Shown here piece by piece: positions 1-8,329 of a stretch of DNA of 64,000 bases. The notes below the pieces were generated by a model, which was not told where the DNA came from, did not search any database, and saw only the letters and a list, made by a program, of their open reading frames with translations. Where the stretch lies: NCBI GenBank assembly GCA_021776805.1, contig JAJFFD010000104.1, positions 1 through 64,000 of the forward strand, read 5' to 3'. Source of the stretch: Planctomycetota bacterium (lineage in GTDB: Bacteria > Planctomycetota > UBA1135 > UBA2386). Position 1 is the first letter of the stretch. The number at the start of each line of letters is the position of its first letter. The position numbers and the translations under genes were made by a program.

Positions 1-1212
1 CACGCGCACCCGAAGATCCGCCTCAGCCAAGGTGGTCAGGACGGCAGCGGCAGCCCCACGATCTCTGGCGATCCCTTGACCGACCACGCAGAGAAGCGCC
101 ATCTCGCCCTCGACAGTAACCTCGCCCAACTCGCTCAAGTGGGCGGCGAAGGCCTCCAAGTTCGCGCTCCTGTCCGTCGACATGGTGATCGACACCACAG
201 AAGTCGCAACCAGATCCACATCCACCTCGTGCTCCGCAGCGATGGTGAAGGCCCGTGCCAGGAAGCCCGGTTGCTGCAGCATACGGGGCGAGACCAGGTT
301 GATGAGGAAGATGCCCTCCTTGTAGACCACGGATCGAATCGCTCCCTGATCCTCCGTCTCCTCGGGCAAGATCACCGTGCCCGGTGAACCCGAGCGCTGG
401 GTGTTGAGAACACGCACGGGAATCGAACGCTCCATAGCAGGTAGCAAGGCCGCCGGATGCAGCACTCGCCCGCCGTAGTAGGCCAGCTCGCTCGCTTCCT
501 CAAAGCTCATGCAATCGATGCGCCGCGCGTTGGGCACAAGACTGGGGTCGGCGGACATGATCCCATCCACATCCGTCCAGATTTGAATCTCATCGACCGC
601 CAGCGCCTTGCCAAAGAGGGCGGCGGAGAAGTCGGAACCGTTCCTACCCAGAGTGGTGATATTGCCCTTCTCGTCCTTGGCGATGAAACCGGTGATCACC
701 GGCAGGGCAGGGAGGCCGGCGATGAAGTCGGCGATGCGCCCATCATCCTCCAGGGGGCGAGCTCGCCCATAGTTGCTATCGCTGCGGAGACCGGCATCGA
801 AGGCATCTACGGGCATGGCCTCAATCCCCTGCTTGACCAGGTAGGCGGCCAGAGTCCTGGCCGAACAGCGCTCGCCATAGCTGAGTAGCTGGTCCCTGGC
901 TCGCGGACTCGCCTCACCGACCAACTTCATGCCCCTGAGCAGGTCCTGCATCTCAGAATGGAGAGGATCGAGCATCCCTCCCTCGAGGCCCAGCTCTGAA
1001 AGCAGCGCCGCATGCCTCTCCAAGACCAGCTTGCAACCCACATCTCCACTGGGCGCAGATCTGCTTAGAGCCTCCAGGGCATCGGTGACACCCGAGTGCG
1101 CCGAGACCACCAGCACCGGCCGCTGGTCCAGCTTGTCGCGAACGATCTCCGTGACCCGCTGGATATCTCTGGCGGTACCCAAGGAAGTCCCGCCGAACTT
1201 CATGATGATCAT
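1..1212 (-). CDS. Aspartate kinase, C-terminus cut off by window edge
   Basis: Aspartate kinase makes aspartyl phosphate, the first step to lysine, threonine and methionine. The reverse strand translates without a stop from ATG at 1212 to the window edge (404 codons). It opens with MIIMKFGGTSLGT, the phosphate-binding KFGGTS motif, and has TTLGRNGSDFSAA near residue 190, then an ACT regulatory region ending in VLTTLAEADLRVRV. An AGGA lies about 8 bases before the ATG. The GRNGSD wording resembles the kinase half of ThrA-type bifunctional enzymes, so a homoserine dehydrogenase domain could follow outside the window; this cannot be seen. The start is 132 bases from the divergent isopropylmalate-synthase-like gene, so both amino-acid genes may share a control region. 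Confidence 0.93.
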   Translation of the reverse strand, partial: MIIMKFGGTSLGTARDIQRVTEIVRDKLDQRPVLVVSAHSGVTDALEALSRSAPSGDVGCKLVLERHAALLSELGLEGGMLDPLHSEMQDLLRGMKLVGEASPRARDQLLSYGERCSARTLAAYLVKQGIEAMPVDAFDAGLRSDSNYGRARPLEDDGRIADFIAGLPALPVITGFIAKDEKGNITTLGRNGSDFSAALFGKALAVDEIQIWTDVDGIMSADPSLVPNARRIDCMSFEEASELAYYGGRVLHPAALLPAMERSIPVRVLNTQRSGSPGTVILPEETEDQGAIRSVVYKEGIFLINLVSPRMLQQPGFLARAFTIAAEHEVDVDLVATSVVSITMSTDRSANLEAFAAHLSELGEVTVEGEMALLCVVGQGIARDRGAAAAVLTTLAEADLRVRV

Positions 1213-1344
1213 CCGAATCCTGCCCGCCCTTGCTTCCTCATCCTGGAGTTCCATTGCTCTGCTTACCAGGAGATGCGACAGGTTATCGCGCTCCCTCGGG
1301 GTCACAAGGGGAACCCGGCTGACCCCGAGGCTACAATCCTGCCA

Positions 1345-2568
1345 ATGACATCTGTGGACGAACTCATCTACGACTGGAATCGAGAAGCTGGGACCGAGTC
1401 TGTGGTCCGTGAACTCAGCTTCGACGACGAAACTCTCCGCGACGGCCTGCAATCCCCTTCGGTCAAGGACCCCAGCATCGAGAAGAAACTCGAGCTGCTG
1501 CATCTGATGGATGCGCTGGGAATCCAGACCGCGGACGTTGGCCTCCCCGGTGCCGGTGGCCGGCCCCGTGAGGACATTCTCAGACTCGTGAAGGAGATCG
1601 CCGACAACAAGCTGCGCATCCAAGCGAACGTCGCCTGCCGCACAGTCGTTTCGGACATCGAACCGGTAGTCGAGATCAGCCAGCGAGCCGGGATCGAAGT
1701 CGAGGTTTGCACCTTCATCGGCAGTAGCCAGATCCGGCAGTACGCCGAGGACTGGAGTCGCGAAGGCATGCTCAAGAACACGCGGGATGCATTGAACTTC
1801 TGCCGGGATAACCAGTTGCCGGTGATGTACGTCACCGAGGACACCTCCCGCGCCCACCCGGAGACCTTGCGCGCACTCTTCAGCGAAGCCATCGAGCTCG
1901 GCGCAAAGCGTCTCTGCGTCTGCGACACAGTCGGCCACGCGACGCCCCAGGGTGCAGCTGCGGTAATCCGCTTCGTGAAGGAACTGGCAAACTCACTCAA
2001 TCCCGAGGTGGGGATCGATTGGCATGGTCACCGTGATCGGGATCTGGGGATCGCCAACAGTCTGGCCGCCATCGAGGCCGGCGCCACACGCGTGCACGGC
2101 ACCGCCTTGGGGATCGGTGAACGCGCAGGCAACGCGCCGATGGATCTTCTCCTGGTCAACTGCAAGCTCAATGGCTGGATCGACAATGACCTCAGTCGAC
2201 TCCCGGAATACGTGCGGGCCAGCGCCGAGGCTGTCGGCGTAGACATCCCCCACAACTACCCCGTGCTCGGGGCGGATGCCTTCGAGACAGGGACGGGAGT
2301 CCACGCGGCCGCGGTCATCAAAGCCTTCAAGAAGGGCAATGCCGAGTTGGCAGACATGGTCTACAGCGGTGTGCCGGCCAGCATGGTCGGTCTCGAACAG
2401 GTGATTCGAGTTGGACCCATGAGCGGTCGTTCCAACGTTACCTGGGTGCTCGAGGGCCTTGGCATCGAGGCCACGGAGGAACGGATTCAGCGCGTGCTCG
2501 CCGCTGGCAAGGGCAGCAAGCGGATGCTCAGCGACGAACAGGTCAGAGCCGCTGCCAAGGACGCCTGA
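1345..2568 (+). CDS. 2-isopropylmalate/homocitrate synthase-like HMGL family enzyme
   Basis: This 407-residue protein belongs to the pyruvate-carboxylase/HMG-CoA-lyase-like TIM-barrel family that condenses acetyl-CoA with 2-oxo acids. Seen: DDETLRDGLQSP near residue 28 (family DxTLRDGxQ), DWHGHRDRDLGIANS near 225 (metal-binding HxH), GIGERAGNA near 262, and a TGTGVHAAA segment in place of the usual SGIHQDG. It ends shortly after the barrel and subdomain, so it lacks the C-terminal LeuA allosteric dimer domain and is probably not leucine-inhibited in the usual way. The ATG at 1345 was chosen because the longer open frame, back to 1096, runs through the divergent aspartate kinase. Exact substrate (2-oxoisovalerate, 2-oxoglutarate or other) is not decidable from sequence alone; isopropylmalate synthase is the likeliest. 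Confidence 0.88.
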   Translation: MTSVDELIYDWNREAGTESVVRELSFDDETLRDGLQSPSVKDPSIEKKLELLHLMDALGIQTADVGLPGAGGRPREDILRLVKEIADNKLRIQANVACRTVVSDIEPVVEISQRAGIEVEVCTFIGSSQIRQYAEDWSREGMLKNTRDALNFCRDNQLPVMYVTEDTSRAHPETLRALFSEAIELGAKRLCVCDTVGHATPQGAAAVIRFVKELANSLNPEVGIDWHGHRDRDLGIANSLAAIEAGATRVHGTALGIGERAGNAPMDLLLVNCKLNGWIDNDLSRLPEYVRASAEAVGVDIPHNYPVLGADAFETGTGVHAAAVIKAFKKGNAELADMVYSGVPASMVGLEQVIRVGPMSGRSNVTWVLEGLGIEATEERIQRVLAAGKGSKRMLSDEQVRAAAKDA

Positions 2569-2583
2569 ACAAGCGCTTCAAGC

Positions 2584-2985
2584 ATGCAGGCCGGATGGTC
2601 GATCCTCCCTGTGGAGGCGCAATTGTCCACCCGACCAGTCAACATGGAAGTCATCCAGGAGCTCCTGGATCTCAGCGACGGAGGCGATCCGGAGCTGCTC
2701 ATCGATTTGATCGAGATGTTCCTCGAGGACAGCCCGATCAAGATGGCGGCTATTCAGGAAGGGCTGGAGACCACTGACTGGGAGATGGTTGAGCGCGCCG
2801 CGCACTCCCTCAAGGGATCCTCAGGCAACCTGGGCGCGGTGCGCCTGCAAGACCACGCCGAGTTGTTCCAAGTCGCCAGCCGCGAGGACTCCCCGGAGAA
2901 ACTGCATGCTGAACTCGGGGAGTTGCAGGAGAGATTCACAGAGGCTCGCCAGGCGCTGCAGACAATTCTCTGCGAGCACCGCTAG
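2584..2985 (+). CDS. Hpt (histidine phosphotransfer) domain protein
   Basis: A 133-residue protein that is almost entirely one Hpt four-helix domain. The phosphoacceptor motif AAHSLKGSSGNLGA is clear near residue 73, with preceding helices typical of the family (ELLIDLIEMFLEDSP). Hpt proteins relay phosphate between a hybrid histidine kinase and a response regulator; no kinase or regulator is nearby, so the partners must lie elsewhere. It begins 15 bases after the preceding synthase gene and may be co-transcribed. An internal ATG at 2644 would remove the first 20 residues without touching the domain; no strong ribosome binding site separates the two. Confidence 0.85.
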   Translation: MQAGWSILPVEAQLSTRPVNMEVIQELLDLSDGGDPELLIDLIEMFLEDSPIKMAAIQEGLETTDWEMVERAAHSLKGSSGNLGAVRLQDHAELFQVASREDSPEKLHAELGELQERFTEARQALQTILCEHR

Positions 2986-2996
2986 CCTGCGCCGCG

Positions 2997-3248
2997 TCAG
3001 TTCGGCTTGCGAAGCTGTCCGTTACTCCTGCCGGCATCGTCAGCCTCGATCTCGAAACTAGCCGGCTTGCCTCTGTAAACGCAGCGATGGCACTTGTGAT
3101 AGTTCTCGCGCTGCCTCTGGAGACAGAGGTCCGTACCGATCCGGTGCGTGATCAGTTGCCGCGGAGCACCATTGGTAGAAGGGCACTCTCTGCCAGCACA
3201 GCTGCGCCTGAGTTCCGAATCGATGTGGTCGGTTTTGGAGCCTGCCAT
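2997..3248 (-). CDS. Small Cys-rich, probable metal-binding protein, family unknown
   Basis: An 83-residue protein. The start is well supported by GGGAGG six bases before ATG at 3248. It has five cysteines: C-x4-C near residues 17-22, one in a DLCLQRQ segment, and a C-x2-C in NYHKCHRCVYRG, spaced like a small zinc ribbon. I do not recognise a named family. It follows fmt, rsmB and the TIM-barrel gene on the same strand after a 56-base gap and is convergent with the Hpt gene. The alternative minus-strand frame (3058-3330) has no such start signal and less regular composition. No function is claimed. Confidence 0.6.
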   Translation of the reverse strand: MAGSKTDHIDSELRRSCAGRECPSTNGAPRQLITHRIGTDLCLQRQRENYHKCHRCVYRGKPASFEIEADDAGRSNGQLRKPN

Positions 3249-3304
3249 AGACGCCTCCCTGAGCCGGACGGTCGCGGAACACCATAGGTGCCCCTAGTTC
3301 GAGG

Positions 3305-4126
3305 TCAACTTCGGGACTCTCGCCAGACACGACTACATATCTCTAGAACTTCAGGGGCTTTATGACTGGAGCGGGAGATCTCGAAGCAGACGGCTGCCGC
3401 AAACCCTTGTTCTTCAAGGCTTTGCAGAACTCTATCGAAGTCCATTTCGCCCTCCCCCGGCACCAGGTGCTCGTGTACGCCTCGGCGCATGTCCTCGAGA
3501 TGAACCTGCGCCAGATTTTTCCCGGCGGCACGGATCAGGGCCTCGGGAGGCTCCTCCTCGTTCACCAGGGCATGGCCCAGGTCCAGGGTAACAGCAGGCG
3601 CTGCCTCGCCGAGCTCAGTGCAGAGACGCTCGTAGTCCGCCAGGCGGGCAAGCGCCATCCCTGGCTCCGGCTCCATCGACGGCAGCAGGCCCTGAGCCCG
3701 CACCAGCTCGCAGGTCGCTTCGACGCCCTCGAGAAGCCAGGGCCAGGCGTCTTCCCTGGGTCCGCGGTCGATGCCACTCCAGAAGGACAGGACCTTCGCA
3801 CCGAGGTCTTGGCCGATGCTTGCGGCGCGAGAATAGAAGTCCAGGCGTCGCGCCCGCGCCCCGGGCTCCCGAGTCATGAGCGTCGGTTCGTGCTTGTGTG
3901 CAGGATCGAGTAGGAAGCGCGCCCCAGTCTCGATGATCACTTCGAGTCCGAGTCGGTCCAAGGTCTTCGCCACCGCCGCCACCTCTGCGGACGTGGCCAC
4001 GAAGGGATCCAGATGCTGCACGTCCAAGGTGAGCGCGACCGACTCATAGCCATGGTCCGCAAGCAGTTGAAGTGCATCACAGAGTCGGTGGTTCTGCAGG
4101 CCGTTGGTGTTGAAGCCCAAACGCAT
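3305..4126 (-). CDS. Sugar-phosphate isomerase/epimerase-like TIM barrel
   Basis: A 273-residue protein of the AP-endonuclease-2/xylose-isomerase-like TIM-barrel superfamily. Seen: start MRLGFNTNGLQNH, a glutamate in VIIETGARF, a MEPEPGM strand, TLDLGHALVNEE (metal-ligand D and H) and AQVHLEDMRRG near the C-terminus, with a late E in VCFEISRS. These fit the E/D/H/E divalent metal site of sugar isomerases, epimerases and endonuclease IV. It starts two bases after the rsmB stop, so it belongs to the fmt-rsmB transcript. The substrate is unknown; a housekeeping sugar epimerase or an inositol-type enzyme are both possible. Confidence 0.82.
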   Translation of the reverse strand: MRLGFNTNGLQNHRLCDALQLLADHGYESVALTLDVQHLDPFVATSAEVAAVAKTLDRLGLEVIIETGARFLLDPAHKHEPTLMTREPGARARRLDFYSRAASIGQDLGAKVLSFWSGIDRGPREDAWPWLLEGVEATCELVRAQGLLPSMEPEPGMALARLADYERLCTELGEAAPAVTLDLGHALVNEEEPPEALIRAAGKNLAQVHLEDMRRGVHEHLVPGEGEMDFDRVLQSLEEQGFAAAVCFEISRSSHKAPEVLEICSRVWRESRS

Positions 4127-4128
4127 GT

Positions 4129-5463
4129 CTAGCTCGTAGCCTTCTCGAGGAGAGCGTGGAAGCCCCCATCATGGCTTGGCAGTTCGGGGAAGGTGCGCTG
4201 CATCGCCAGGATCTTGACTCCTTCTTCGCTGGCAAAGCCTGTCACCAGATCTTCGTTCTCCTCGGCTTCGATGCTGCAGGTTGAGTAGAGGCAAATGCCT
4301 CCTGGCCGCAGTAACTCCCAGCCACGGGCGATCAGGCGCTTCTGCTGACGGGCGAGACTCAGGATAGCCTCGAGGTTGATCCGATCGCGGGCCTCGACTC
4401 GGCGGGAAAGGACCCCGGTATTCGAACAGGGGACGTCGATGATCACGCGATCGATGGGAGGAAGATCCTCCAGATTCTCCAGACACTCGAGTTGGCTCAG
4501 GCTGAGTCGAGCCGCAGTTTCTCTAATGAGTTCTCGACGTCCCGGATTGGCATCGAATGCGTAGACCCGACCAGAGGCAGTGACTTCGTCAGCGAGAAAA
4601 CTGGCCTTGGTGCCTGGCGCGGCACAGAGATCGAGAATGCACTCTCCCGCCTGCGCGCCGAGAGCTTCGGCAGCTCGAAGAGCTGTCGGATCCTGGGCGA
4701 CGAAGAGTCCCTGGGCAAAGGCCTTCCCGGCAAATGGCGAGGAGCCGCCGCTCCAACGGAGGATTCGCGGGTGCTCGCTGGCCTCGGTCAGGACTCCTTC
4801 CTCCTGCAGGCTCGCCGCGAGCACCGCCGCAGACTCGACCTTGGAAGTATGGCGCAAGAACACCGCCGGTGTGCAGGAGGAGGCCAGGGCCAGACGGGTA
4901 GCTGTGGCAAAGCCGTGGGCTTCGATCCAACGCAGGAGCAGGAATTCGGGGAGGCTATGCAGGACCGAGAGGTATTCGGCCGGAGCCGTCTGGGGATCAG
5001 GGAAGAGCTTCTCTGCGAAGACCAGGCAGCGCCCCCCAGGAAGCTCCAACTCACGTTCTGGCAGCTCAGGATCAGCGGGACGATCCTCGATCATGCGAGT
5101 GATCCCCCGCAAAACCGCATTCACGAAGCCGCGTTTGCGCCCGGCCAGTGCGACCGTGGCGTGGACGGCTGCGTGCGACGGGGTACGCGTCATGAACATG
5201 AGTTGGTAGGCGCCGAGTCGAAGCACAGTGAGCAGGTGGCCGCTGGAGGGGAACTTGCGATCGACCAGAGTGCCGAGCACGAAGTCCAGGAGGCGCCGGC
5301 GCCGACTCACGCCAAAGGCCAGCTCACGAGCGAGGGCCGCATCTCTCACATCCAGTCTCTGGGACGCTAGGGCTTCTTTGAGTCGACCACTCGCACCCTG
5401 CTCTTCGACGCTGAGGAGGGCATCGATGGCAACCGATCGCGCATCGGCGCCAGATCGGCTCAC
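4129..5463 (-). CDS. rsmB: 16S rRNA (cytosine-967-C5) methyltransferase RsmB
   Basis: A 444-residue protein with two parts: an N-terminal NusB-like RNA-binding domain (about 1-130) and a C-terminal Rossmann methyltransferase. SAM motif I is LDLCAAPGTKASFLAD (near 278). The two catalytic cysteines of the NOL1/NOP2/Sun family are visible: C346 in DVPCSNTG and C396 in YSTCSIEAEEN. The GTG at 5463 was chosen because it overlaps the fmt stop in a GTGA junction; the open frame extends farther upstream but only through fmt. The usual neighbour def (peptide deformylase) is absent. Confidence 0.93.
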   Translation of the reverse strand: MSRSGADARSVAIDALLSVEEQGASGRLKEALASQRLDVRDAALARELAFGVSRRRRLLDFVLGTLVDRKFPSSGHLLTVLRLGAYQLMFMTRTPSHAAVHATVALAGRKRGFVNAVLRGITRMIEDRPADPELPERELELPGGRCLVFAEKLFPDPQTAPAEYLSVLHSLPEFLLLRWIEAHGFATATRLALASSCTPAVFLRHTSKVESAAVLAASLQEEGVLTEASEHPRILRWSGGSSPFAGKAFAQGLFVAQDPTALRAAEALGAQAGECILDLCAAPGTKASFLADEVTASGRVYAFDANPGRRELIRETAARLSLSQLECLENLEDLPPIDRVIIDVPCSNTGVLSRRVEARDRINLEAILSLARQQKRLIARGWELLRPGGICLYSTCSIEAEENEDLVTGFASEEGVKILAMQRTFPELPSHDGGFHALLEKATS

Positions 5464-6392
5464 GTGAAGCGCGCATCCGGGGGAATCGGATGCCCACGGA
5501 CGAACTCGCCGGCCGACATGTTGCGGCCATTGTCCGGTTTGATCCGAATGATGCGTAACAGGTCCTTGCCGGTGCAAACCCGGATGCCTTCCTCACCCGC
5601 GGACATGAGAGCACCCGGCATACCCATGCCATAGAGGTCTTCTTCGACCTCGGCCTCGATGACGATGAAGCGCTTCGCGCCCAGGCGTGTTTGCGCACCG
5701 GGCTTGGGGGTCATCGCCCGGACCAGGCGGTCGATCTCGATTGCCGGCTTATCCCATGAGATCACGCCATCGGGTTTGTTGATGCTCGGCGCATGGCTGG
5801 CTTTGGATTCATCCTGCGGCGTGTACTTGTCCTCGCCCTTCTCGATGACCTTCAAGGCATCGACGAGAACTTTGCCCGACAACTCGGCCATGCGCTCTCG
5901 CAGAGCTCCAGCGGTCTCGCGATCACCGATCGGCGTGCGCTCGACCATCATGATGTCGCCGGCATCGAGTTTCTCGATGATGCGCATGATGGTGATGCCG
6001 GTCTCCGCACAACCTTCCCGCATGGCGTGCTCGATGGGCGCGGCTCCACGGTAGGCCGGCAGAATGGACGCGTGTGCATTGATGCATCCCTTGGCGGGTA
6101 GGTCGATCAGCTCGGGCTTCATGATCACCCCGTAGCTGACTACAACCGCGATGTCGGGCTGCATGCCGCGGAGCTTGTCAAGAAACTCGGGAGCGTGCAC
6201 ATCCTCGGGCTGGGCAAAGGGCAACTCGAGCTCTTCAGCCTCGAGCCTGATCTCCGCCGGGTAGATCTTTCGACCCCGCCCACGCGGCGCATCCGGCTTG
6301 GTAATAACCAGTTCGGGGGCGTAGCCAGCTTCCTTCAGTGCACGAAGGGAGGGACGCGCATAATCACCACAACCTAAAAAGAGGATCTTCAC
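5460..6392 (-). CDS. fmt: Methionyl-tRNA formyltransferase
   Basis: Fmt formylates initiator Met-tRNA with 10-formyl-THF. The 310-residue length from GTG at 6392 matches the family. Seen: VKILFLGCGDYA at the N-terminus, the catalytic-loop and folate region INAHASILPAYRGAAPI (N, H and the SxLPxYRGAAP signature), then GITIMRI and LDAGDIM, and a C-terminal OB-fold-like part. A frame continuing upstream to 6686 has no Fmt-like residues and runs into the divergent gene. The gene is first of a set that continues with rsmB, overlapping by four bases. Confidence 0.95.
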   Translation of the reverse strand: MKILFLGCGDYARPSLRALKEAGYAPELVITKPDAPRGRGRKIYPAEIRLEAEELELPFAQPEDVHAPEFLDKLRGMQPDIAVVVSYGVIMKPELIDLPAKGCINAHASILPAYRGAAPIEHAMREGCAETGITIMRIIEKLDAGDIMMVERTPIGDRETAGALRERMAELSGKVLVDALKVIEKGEDKYTPQDESKASHAPSINKPDGVISWDKPAIEIDRLVRAMTPKPGAQTRLGAKRFIVIEAEVEEDLYGMGMPGALMSAGEEGIRVCTGKDLLRIIRIKPDNGRNMSAGEFVRGHPIPPDARFT

Positions 6393-6478
6393 TTCCTGGT
6401 CTGTTCCTGCTCCGGAGTCGAAAAAAGGTAGCGGTCGAGTGCAGCCCCTGCAAACACCGCTGGCCTTGCTCGCCAGTG

Positions 6479-7327
6479 ATGGGCAGGATGCCCCCTGAAC
6501 AAGCGATGACAAGTGTGCGCGAATCTGGCCAGAATCCGCCCAAGGATCCATTCTCACTGTCGGATGACTGGGACTTCGTGGCCCATGCGCGCCGATCCAT
6601 GCTGCTCCATGGCCAGGAGGTGCAGCTTCTCTACCTGCCTGAAAGGCGGCAACGGCGCGGAATTCCGGGTCCAGAAAAGCCACCATTTCTGGCCAGCCCG
6701 GTGGAGAGGATCCTGGCTGAAGAGGGGCTTTGGAGCGGTCGGAGAGTGACGATCACGAAGAATCGCTATCCCTTCACCGGCAAGCAGCTGCTCCTTTGGT
6801 CGCAGGCAGCCGAGCGAGAGGCCAGCCTGGAGCTACTCGAGCTGGGCTTCGCCATGGCCGAGGACTGTGGTGGCAGTCTCCTGCTCAACAGCTGCGGGGC
6901 AGCCGCATCCATCAGCAGAGCGCACCTGCACCTCATCGAGGATTCCCGCTGCTTCCTGGGCGGGCTGGCGAGTGAGCCGGTGGAACTAGCCGAGATCGAT
7001 GGGGGCCCCAAAGTGGAGTGCCGGCAGCTTGCGGATCCCTTTCCGGGCTACATCCTCGAACTCATCGGTCCCCATGCGGAACGCGCCAAACTTGCCCATC
7101 GACTCCTGGCAATCCGCTCCAGTCCAGCGGTCAATTTGATTAGCACTGGCGGACGCTGCTGGATCATTCCGCGCTCGACTGTGGAGATTCCTGCCCCGCA
7201 GTTTCCCTATGCCCTCGGAGCTGCCGAACTCTTCGGCCTCTGGTGTTTCGGTGATCACCAAGCCTATGAGGAAGCCCGGCCAGAGGATCTGGAAGCGGCT
7301 TTGGCCAGCTGCTGCCTGCGGCGATAG
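6479..7327 (+). CDS. HIT/GalT-superfamily phosphorylase-like protein
   Basis: About 282 residues from ATG at 6479; 6488 and 6506 are alternative starts and no clear ribosome binding site decides. The middle reads VTITKNRYPFTGKQLLL followed by LLLNSCGAAASISRAHLHLIED. The H-x-H near a GxxAxxSxxH context matches the nucleotide-transfer site of galactose-1-phosphate uridylyltransferase and Ap4A phosphorylase rather than the short HIT proteins. A likely role is nucleotide-sugar or dinucleoside-polyphosphate metabolism; the substrate is not determined. It is divergent from fmt and convergent with scpA, so it is a single-gene unit. Confidence 0.68.
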   Translation: MGRMPPEQAMTSVRESGQNPPKDPFSLSDDWDFVAHARRSMLLHGQEVQLLYLPERRQRRGIPGPEKPPFLASPVERILAEEGLWSGRRVTITKNRYPFTGKQLLLWSQAAEREASLELLELGFAMAEDCGGSLLLNSCGAAASISRAHLHLIEDSRCFLGGLASEPVELAEIDGGPKVECRQLADPFPGYILELIGPHAERAKLAHRLLAIRSSPAVNLISTGGRCWIIPRSTVEIPAPQFPYALGAAELFGLWCFGDHQAYEEARPEDLEAALASCCLRR

Positions 7328-7343
7328 CGGCTCGGCAGAGGGC

Positions 7344-8231
7344 TCAGTTCAGGCTTCCCAGGGAAGCGTCGCCGCTCAGGCCCGTCAATCCTGGGCTCCC
7401 GTCCAGGGCGGCATCCACCGCGGCGGCCTTATCAACCGCATCCCCTTCGTCCAGGCTATCGACCCGATGATCGCTGGCGAGAATCTCTTCCACCGTCAGA
7501 CCGCTATCACCACGGAAAGCGACCATGATCTCGCCGAAGCCCGGTGACTGGTGAGCCTTCAACACTCCCTGCTTCATCATCTCCAGCACAGCAATGAAGG
7601 TCCCGATGAGCGCCATGCGTCCCTCTTCCTTGCGGAAGAGTTCCCTGAAAGCCACTTCTGGACGGCTGCGAACCTGCTCGAGAACCCTCTCGGTGAAGAA
7701 GCGGATATTGCGCTTATCAACGCCGATGTTGAGCTTCTTGCTGACCTGGCCGGTCTCCTCCAGGAGTTTCGCAAAAACAGAGGTCAGCGCCCAGATCTCG
7801 ATTCCACCGAGATCCAGGAGGTCCTCCTCCTCGAGGCTGTCGCGAAGCTCCTTGGGCAAGGGGAGACTCGCCTCCAGCTGGCGGGAGCGTCGGCGCGAGA
7901 GCCGATCCAGACGCCGGGAGATATCGCGGAAGCGCTTGTACTCGAGCAGCCTGCGGATCAAGTCGTCTCGAGGGTCGAGCTCCTCGCTGATCTCCACTTC
8001 TTCCCGCGGGAGAAGATCACGGGACTTGATCTCCATGAGCGTGCTGGCCATGACCAAGAAGTCTCCCAGGTCAGCCAGATCAAGCGCCTCGAGGACCTCG
8101 AGATACTTGAGGTATTGGCCGAGGATGTCGGCAATCCGAACCTCATGTATATCGACCTCCTGCTGCTTGACGAGATGCAGCAGAAGGTCAAGAGGGCCAC
8201 AGAAGACGGGTAGTTCGACCCTGTAGGTCAT
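7344..8231 (-). CDS. scpA: Segregation and condensation protein A
   Basis: ScpA is the kleisin that bridges the SMC ATPase heads in chromosome condensation. The 295-residue protein begins with the signature FCGPLDLLLHLVKQQEVDI, followed by a helical region, LLPREE-type linker and a C-terminal winged-helix part (VAFRELFRKEEGRMALIGTFIAVLEMM). A variable acidic tail of about 40 residues follows. scpB, usually adjacent, is not within the window on either side. Confidence 0.92.
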   Translation of the reverse strand: MTYRVELPVFCGPLDLLLHLVKQQEVDIHEVRIADILGQYLKYLEVLEALDLADLGDFLVMASTLMEIKSRDLLPREEVEISEELDPRDDLIRRLLEYKRFRDISRRLDRLSRRRSRQLEASLPLPKELRDSLEEEDLLDLGGIEIWALTSVFAKLLEETGQVSKKLNIGVDKRNIRFFTERVLEQVRSRPEVAFRELFRKEEGRMALIGTFIAVLEMMKQGVLKAHQSPGFGEIMVAFRGDSGLTVEEILASDHRVDSLDEGDAVDKAAAVDAALDGSPGLTGLSGDASLGSLN

Positions 8232-8329
8232 GGGCGCTAGAGTCTACCATCTGTCCCTGGCTGATATACCTGCCAGTTCCACTACCTCTGGCGCGAGACC
8301 CAGCAAGAACAGACCAGCGACCCCTGCCC

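Noticed and set aside
3058-3330. 90-codon minus-strand frame overlapping the Cys-rich gene
   Set aside because: No ribosome binding site; the overlapping 83-residue frame has a strong one and regular cysteine spacing.
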